Assembly (NCBI GenBank): GCA_014378805.1
Contig: JACMMY010000134.1
Span: 1 to 9,391 of the forward strand
DNA from: Moraxellaceae bacterium
GTDB lineage: Bacteria > Pseudomonadota > Gammaproteobacteria > Pseudomonadales > Moraxellaceae
Length of the DNA stretch: 9,391 nt
Direction: 5' to 3'
A program made the position numbers and the translations under genes. Below the pieces are notes generated by a model that did no database searches, had not been told where the DNA came from, and saw nothing but the letters and a program-made list of their open reading frames with translations. Position 1 is the stretch's first letter. The number at the start of each line of letters is the position of its first letter. Shown here in pieces: positions 7,106 to 9,391 of this stretch.

Positions 7106-7729
7106 CTATTCGATGTTTTTATCGTTCAAATCATGAATGATCTGATTCATTTCTGTAAGTTCAGGCAATTGTTCGAGTGATTGAAGACCGAAGGCGTCTA
7201 AAAAATACTTGGTGGTCACGAGGAGTGCGGGTCTACCCGCAACAGGCCGGAATCCATCTTCGGCAATCCATTGTCGTTCAAACAGTGTACGTAGGATTTG
7301 GCTATTCACAGTGACGCCGCGAAGTTGCTCAATATCGGCACGCGTCACAGGTTGACGATAAGCAATCACACTAAGTGTTTCTAGAAGTGCTTGTGACAAG
7401 CGAACTGGACGTTCAGGCCAAAGTCGGGTCACGATTCTGGCGTATTTTGGGCGAACTTGAATGCGGTAACCCGTCGCAGTTTTAATCAGCTCTAACGCGC
7501 TATCAGCGAGTTTAGCGGATAGTTGGTTGAGCCAAGATTCAATCTGTGCATTGGTGATTTTGTGATCGTGCTGTGTGTCGTATTCGTCTTCAAAGGCTTG
7601 GCTTAATACGAGTGTAGGTACAGGCGTTTCGCTGGCATACAGCACCGCTTCTAAAATACGCAGTGCATGGGCTTTGTCGATCAAATTAGATGTCGGATAT
7701 TCTTCAGGATGCTGAACATTAGGCTGCAA
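7106..7729 (-). CDS. scpB: Segregation and condensation protein ScpB
   Basis: The 207-residue kleisin-associated subunit acts with ScpA and an SMC ATPase in chromosome compaction and segregation. It is built of two winged-helix domains. The first spans about 20-105 (ALRILEAVLYASETPV...). The second spans about 110-182, with the family signature LLETLSVIAYRQPVTRADIE followed by QLRGV at 115-139 and GRPALLVTTKYFLDAFGL at 165-182. A short tail after LEQLPEL is acidic. The start is probably TTG at 7729: GAGGA lies 7 nt upstream and there is no better in-frame ATG nearby. This makes the gene overlap scpA by 11 bp, implying translational coupling. No smc gene is in the window. Confidence 0.93.
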   Translation of the reverse strand: MQPNVQHPEEYPTSNLIDKAHALRILEAVLYASETPVPTLVLSQAFEDEYDTQHDHKITNAQIESWLNQLSAKLADSALELIKTATGYRIQVRPKYARIVTRLWPERPVRLSQALLETLSVIAYRQPVTRADIEQLRGVTVNSQILRTLFERQWIAEDGFRPVAGRPALLVTTKYFLDAFGLQSLEQLPELTEMNQIIHDLNDKNIE

Positions 7730-8567
7730 GATTCAGTCCTCGTACGGTCAATAGAGATGGGCTTTGGTCTTCTTTATTCTGATTTTCTTTTAATCCATCA
7801 TCCACAATTTCAATCTCTTGTTGACGTAGTAATTCCAGAATGGCCATAAAAGTTACCACGATGCCCATCCGTCCTTGCGCTCTGACGAGTAGATGGTCAA
7901 AGCGAATACTCTTGCCACTTTGCAACGCCTGACGTACGGCAATAATACGCTCTTCGAGTGGGACTTCTTCTGCAATAATTCGATGTTCGACAACGGGCGG
8001 CCGACTGAGGATGGCGCGCATGGCGAGCTGTAAAATATCTGCATTAAAACGGGTGATTTCAGGTTCAGCATTGTCTGGCAAAATATTAGAAACACCGACA
8101 GTCACTGCGAACACGTCACGTCCTTCCACGAGTTGATCATTCAACAGTGCCGCGCCTTGTTTAATGCGTGCGTATTCTTCTAAACGTGCGAGTAGGCTCT
8201 GACGGGGATCATCTTCGACCGTGAGTGATTTAGGCGCGGGTAAAAGGAGGCGTGATTTTAAGTCGGCGAGTAATGCCGCCATGACTAAGTAATCACCCGC
8301 TAATTCAATATCGAGCTGGTGCATGAGTTTGATGTAGGCCAGGTACTGGCTGGCGATTGGTGCAATGTCGAGTTTGACTAAATCGAGTCCGTTTTTTTTC
8401 ACGAGATATAATAAAAAATCGAGTGGCCCTTCAAACCGTTCCAACATGATCGCAAAGGCTTCAGGCGGAATATATAAGTCGTCAGGTAATTCTGAAAACC
8501 ACTCATCGTTGACTCGTGCCAAATTCACGGTGTGTTGTTCTACTTCTGATTCAGTCATTTGATTCAT
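7719..8567 (-). CDS. scpA: Segregation and condensation protein ScpA (kleisin)
   Basis: The 282-residue kleisin subunit bridges the SMC heads and binds ScpB. Family signatures are FEGPLDFLLYLVKKNGLDL at 45-63, AGDYLVMAALLADLKSRLLL with a following Pro at 90-110 (the SMC-neck-binding helices), a linker at about 160-200, and a C-terminal winged helix at about 200-257 containing QGRMGIVVTFMAILELLRQ. The ~40 residues before the first signature include a 30-residue acidic N-terminus that is longer than in short ScpA proteins. The ATG at 8567 has no good Shine-Dalgarno sequence; a second ATG lies three codons downstream (8558) and is no better. It is first in the scpA-scpB pair, overlapping scpB by 11 bp. 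Confidence 0.94.
   Translation of the reverse strand: MNQMTESEVEQHTVNLARVNDEWFSELPDDLYIPPEAFAIMLERFEGPLDFLLYLVKKNGLDLVKLDIAPIASQYLAYIKLMHQLDIELAGDYLVMAALLADLKSRLLLPAPKSLTVEDDPRQSLLARLEEYARIKQGAALLNDQLVEGRDVFAVTVGVSNILPDNAEPEITRFNADILQLAMRAILSRPPVVEHRIIAEEVPLEERIIAVRQALQSGKSIRFDHLLVRAQGRMGIVVTFMAILELLRQQEIEIVDDGLKENQNKEDQSPSLLTVRGLNLAA
7737..7741 (-). promoter_or_regulatory. Ribosome binding site supporting the TTG start of scpB
   Basis: On the - strand GAGGA lies 7 nt before the TTG codon, inside the last codons of scpA. It is a near-ideal Shine-Dalgarno sequence and supports a non-ATG start coupled to scpA termination. Confidence 0.6.
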
Positions 8568-8623
8568 CGTGATTTTTTGTGAAAAGTCGTTGGGGCGCTG
8601 TGGATGATGGTTATTCAGTCGAT

Positions 8624-8632
8624 ACTATAGCA
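8624..8632 (-). promoter_or_regulatory. Candidate extended -10 promoter for scpA
   Basis: On the - strand TGCTATAGT (TG-n-TATAGT) is a good extended -10 element, preceded by a T8 run. No clear -35 is present, which extended -10 promoters tolerate. It would start transcription about 50 nt before the scpA ATG. Confidence 0.5.
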
Positions 8633-8640
8633 AAAAAAAG

Positions 8641-8820
8641 AGCTTTATTGAGGCGGTGTCTTATCGCTTAGTTGATTGATGGGAGGATCGCCTGCCGCTG
8701 GCCTTCTTTTGGCTTGTCAAAAGTAAGCATGAGGAAAAACAAAGCACGGCTTTGCTTTGACGCAAGGCGTCCTTCGCAAAACTCGCGTGCAGGGAGCTAT
8801 CCTTAAAAATGAGGCTTATC
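8641..8820 (-). repeat. Hairpin-rich segment, probable dispersed intergenic repeat or gene relic
   Basis: Three compact inverted repeats lie in a row: CTTTTG/CAAAAG (8706-8711, 8718-8723), CAAAGC/GCTTTG (8740-8745, 8749-8754) and GACGC/GCGTC (8759-8763, 8767-8771). On the - strand one frame, open from about 8796 to a stop at 8668-8670, encodes a peptide ending LTFDKPKEGQRQAILPSIN. I recall such strings from small hypothetical ORFs in Acinetobacter genomes, which would mean a multi-copy element annotated at random. The recollection is unverified. Boundaries are approximate, and it could instead be a small RNA or a decayed gene. Confidence 0.4.
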
Positions 8821-8952
8821 CAAGATGCCAAATGATTGAATATTTTTGTTTGGCTCAAACAGTTGCTTAGGACAGTCAGAAGCAAAGGCATGGCTTTAGT
8901 TGAAGCATATATCAATGATGATTAGCTAAAGTTACCAACCATTTGGCAAAAA

Positions 8953-8983
8953 TTGTAACATTTGTGACATGGCTTGTTGTCAC
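8953..8983. promoter_or_regulatory. Direct repeat plus dyad, candidate operator upstream of the hydrolase gene
   Basis: TTGTAACAT (8953-8961) is followed at once by TTGTGACAT (8962-8970), matching at 8 of 9 positions. The second copy also forms a dyad, GTGACA-N8-TGTCAC (8964-8969, 8978-8983). It overlaps the candidate -35 of the downstream gene, a position suited to a repressor or activator. The binding protein is unknown. Confidence 0.4.
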
Positions 8984-9002
8984 TTTCTGTGGTTAGTATA
9001 GC
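8974..9002 (+). promoter_or_regulatory. Weak candidate promoter for the hydrolase gene
   Basis: TTGTTG (8974-8979) and TATAGC (8997-9002) are 17 bp apart. The -10 lacks the final T, so the match is only fair. An alternative -10, TAGTAT (8994-8999), has no matching -35. Confidence 0.25.
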
Positions 9003-9024
9003 GAATGATCGGGAGATTTGTTCT

Positions 9025-9391
9025 ATGAATACTCAAGTTATTGATACGTCTGCTGCCAAAGCGCTAGACATCACAGTGCGTCATCAGAAATTCAAGTTTG
9101 ATGGTTTGCCAAAATTCTATTATGAAAATAATCCGTACATGTCTTATTTGTTGTCGATCTTGTCTCTGACTTTTCCAGAAGGCGAGCGGATGTTTGTGCA
9201 TAGCGTGCGCGCTGTGCGTGATCAAGTGACTGATCCTGTGTTAAAAAAAGAAATTTCTGCGTTTATTGGTCAAGAAGCGGTGCATGGTAATGTCCATGAA
9301 ACGTTCAATAGTTTTGTACAAAAAGATCTGGGTTTGCGTACGCAGAAGTATGAAAAAGAGATTTTTAATCGCATTAAATATGCCAAAGAAA
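9025..9391 (+). CDS. Predicted metal-dependent hydrolase, PF10118/COG3687-like (3' end outside the window)
   Basis: The frame is open from the ATG at 9025 to the window end, giving 122 residues of a longer protein. GGGAG lies 9 nt before the ATG. The visible part fits the PF10118 group of predicted metal-dependent hydrolases, all-helical proteins with conserved Glu/His positions: FPEGERMF at 50-57 followed by VRAVRDQV, then FIGQEAVHGNVHE at 80-92. Glu54, Glu84, His87 and His91 are likely metal ligands, in a pattern resembling ferritin-like diiron sites. There is no signal peptide. The substrate is unknown for the family. The gene is divergent from scpA, and the direct-repeat/dyad site upstream suggests dedicated control. 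Confidence 0.8.
   Translation, partial: MNTQVIDTSAAKALDITVRHQKFKFDGLPKFYYENNPYMSYLLSILSLTFPEGERMFVHSVRAVRDQVTDPVLKKEISAFIGQEAVHGNVHETFNSFVQKDLGLRTQKYEKEIFNRIKYAKE

Larger units (their letters stand above)
8568..9024. other. 457-bp non-coding region between divergent scpA and the hydrolase gene
   Basis: From left to right it holds the likely scpA promoter, a hairpin-rich segment (about 8641-8820), an AT-rich stretch with a widely spaced 9-bp inverted repeat (TGCCAAATG 8826-8834, CATTTGGCA 8940-8948), and a direct-repeat and dyad site (8953-8983) just before the hydrolase gene. An 84-codon reading frame on the - strand (8661-8915) has no family features and I do not call it a gene. Confidence 0.6.

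Noticed and set aside
8661..8915. 84-codon reading frame on the - strand upstream of scpA
   Set aside because: Low-complexity composition (Ser, Leu, Lys), no family match, no credible start signal, and it lies across hairpins; best seen as a by-product of the repeat-like segment.
1..9391. A CRISPR array, defence system, prophage or toxin-antitoxin pair
   Set aside because: No regularly spaced repeats, nuclease, integrase or paired small genes are visible; the gene content is housekeeping plus one lipase.

Overview
The window reads as chromosomal core sequence from a gammaproteobacterium of the Moraxellaceae, most likely Acinetobacter or a close relative. This rests on recognisable products (ZipA, LigA, a Pseudomonas/Acinetobacter-type secreted lipase, CoaX, RluB, ScpA/ScpB), moderate GC and my memory of Acinetobacter gene order. 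It was not checked by search. I see no CRISPR array, tRNA, rRNA, transposase or phage gene, and no clear new multi-gene system.

Left part, + strand (1-4986): the 3' end of zipA (divisome protein) with a strong terminator; a secreted family I.1 triacylglycerol lipase with its own terminator; a 32-codon candidate leader ORF whose stop overlaps the ribosome binding site of ligA; ligA (NAD-dependent DNA ligase); and coaX (type III pantothenate kinase). The lipase is a self-contained unit, with a terminator on each side, lying between two housekeeping genes, and no foldase gene is visible.

Right part, - strand (5027-8567), transcribed right to left: scpA and scpB (condensin accessory subunits, overlapping by 11 bp, scpB probably starting at TTG), then rluB (23S rRNA pseudouridine synthase), then an uncharacterised beta-propeller-like protein. 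CoaX and the propeller gene converge. A 30-bp inverted-repeat element separates rluB from the propeller gene. A 238-bp gap with a perfect 14-bp palindrome separates scpB from rluB.

Right end (8568-9391): a 457-bp non-coding stretch between divergent genes holds a probable scpA promoter, a hairpin-rich segment that looks like a dispersed intergenic repeat, and a direct-repeat plus dyad operator candidate. It is followed by the 5' part of a gene for a PF10118-type predicted metal-dependent hydrolase, cut by the window end.

Most genes are ordinary single-copy housekeeping genes. The best leads are the intergenic elements, the unusual N-terminus and isolated position of the lipase, the possible ligA leader ORF and the uncharacterised propeller protein.
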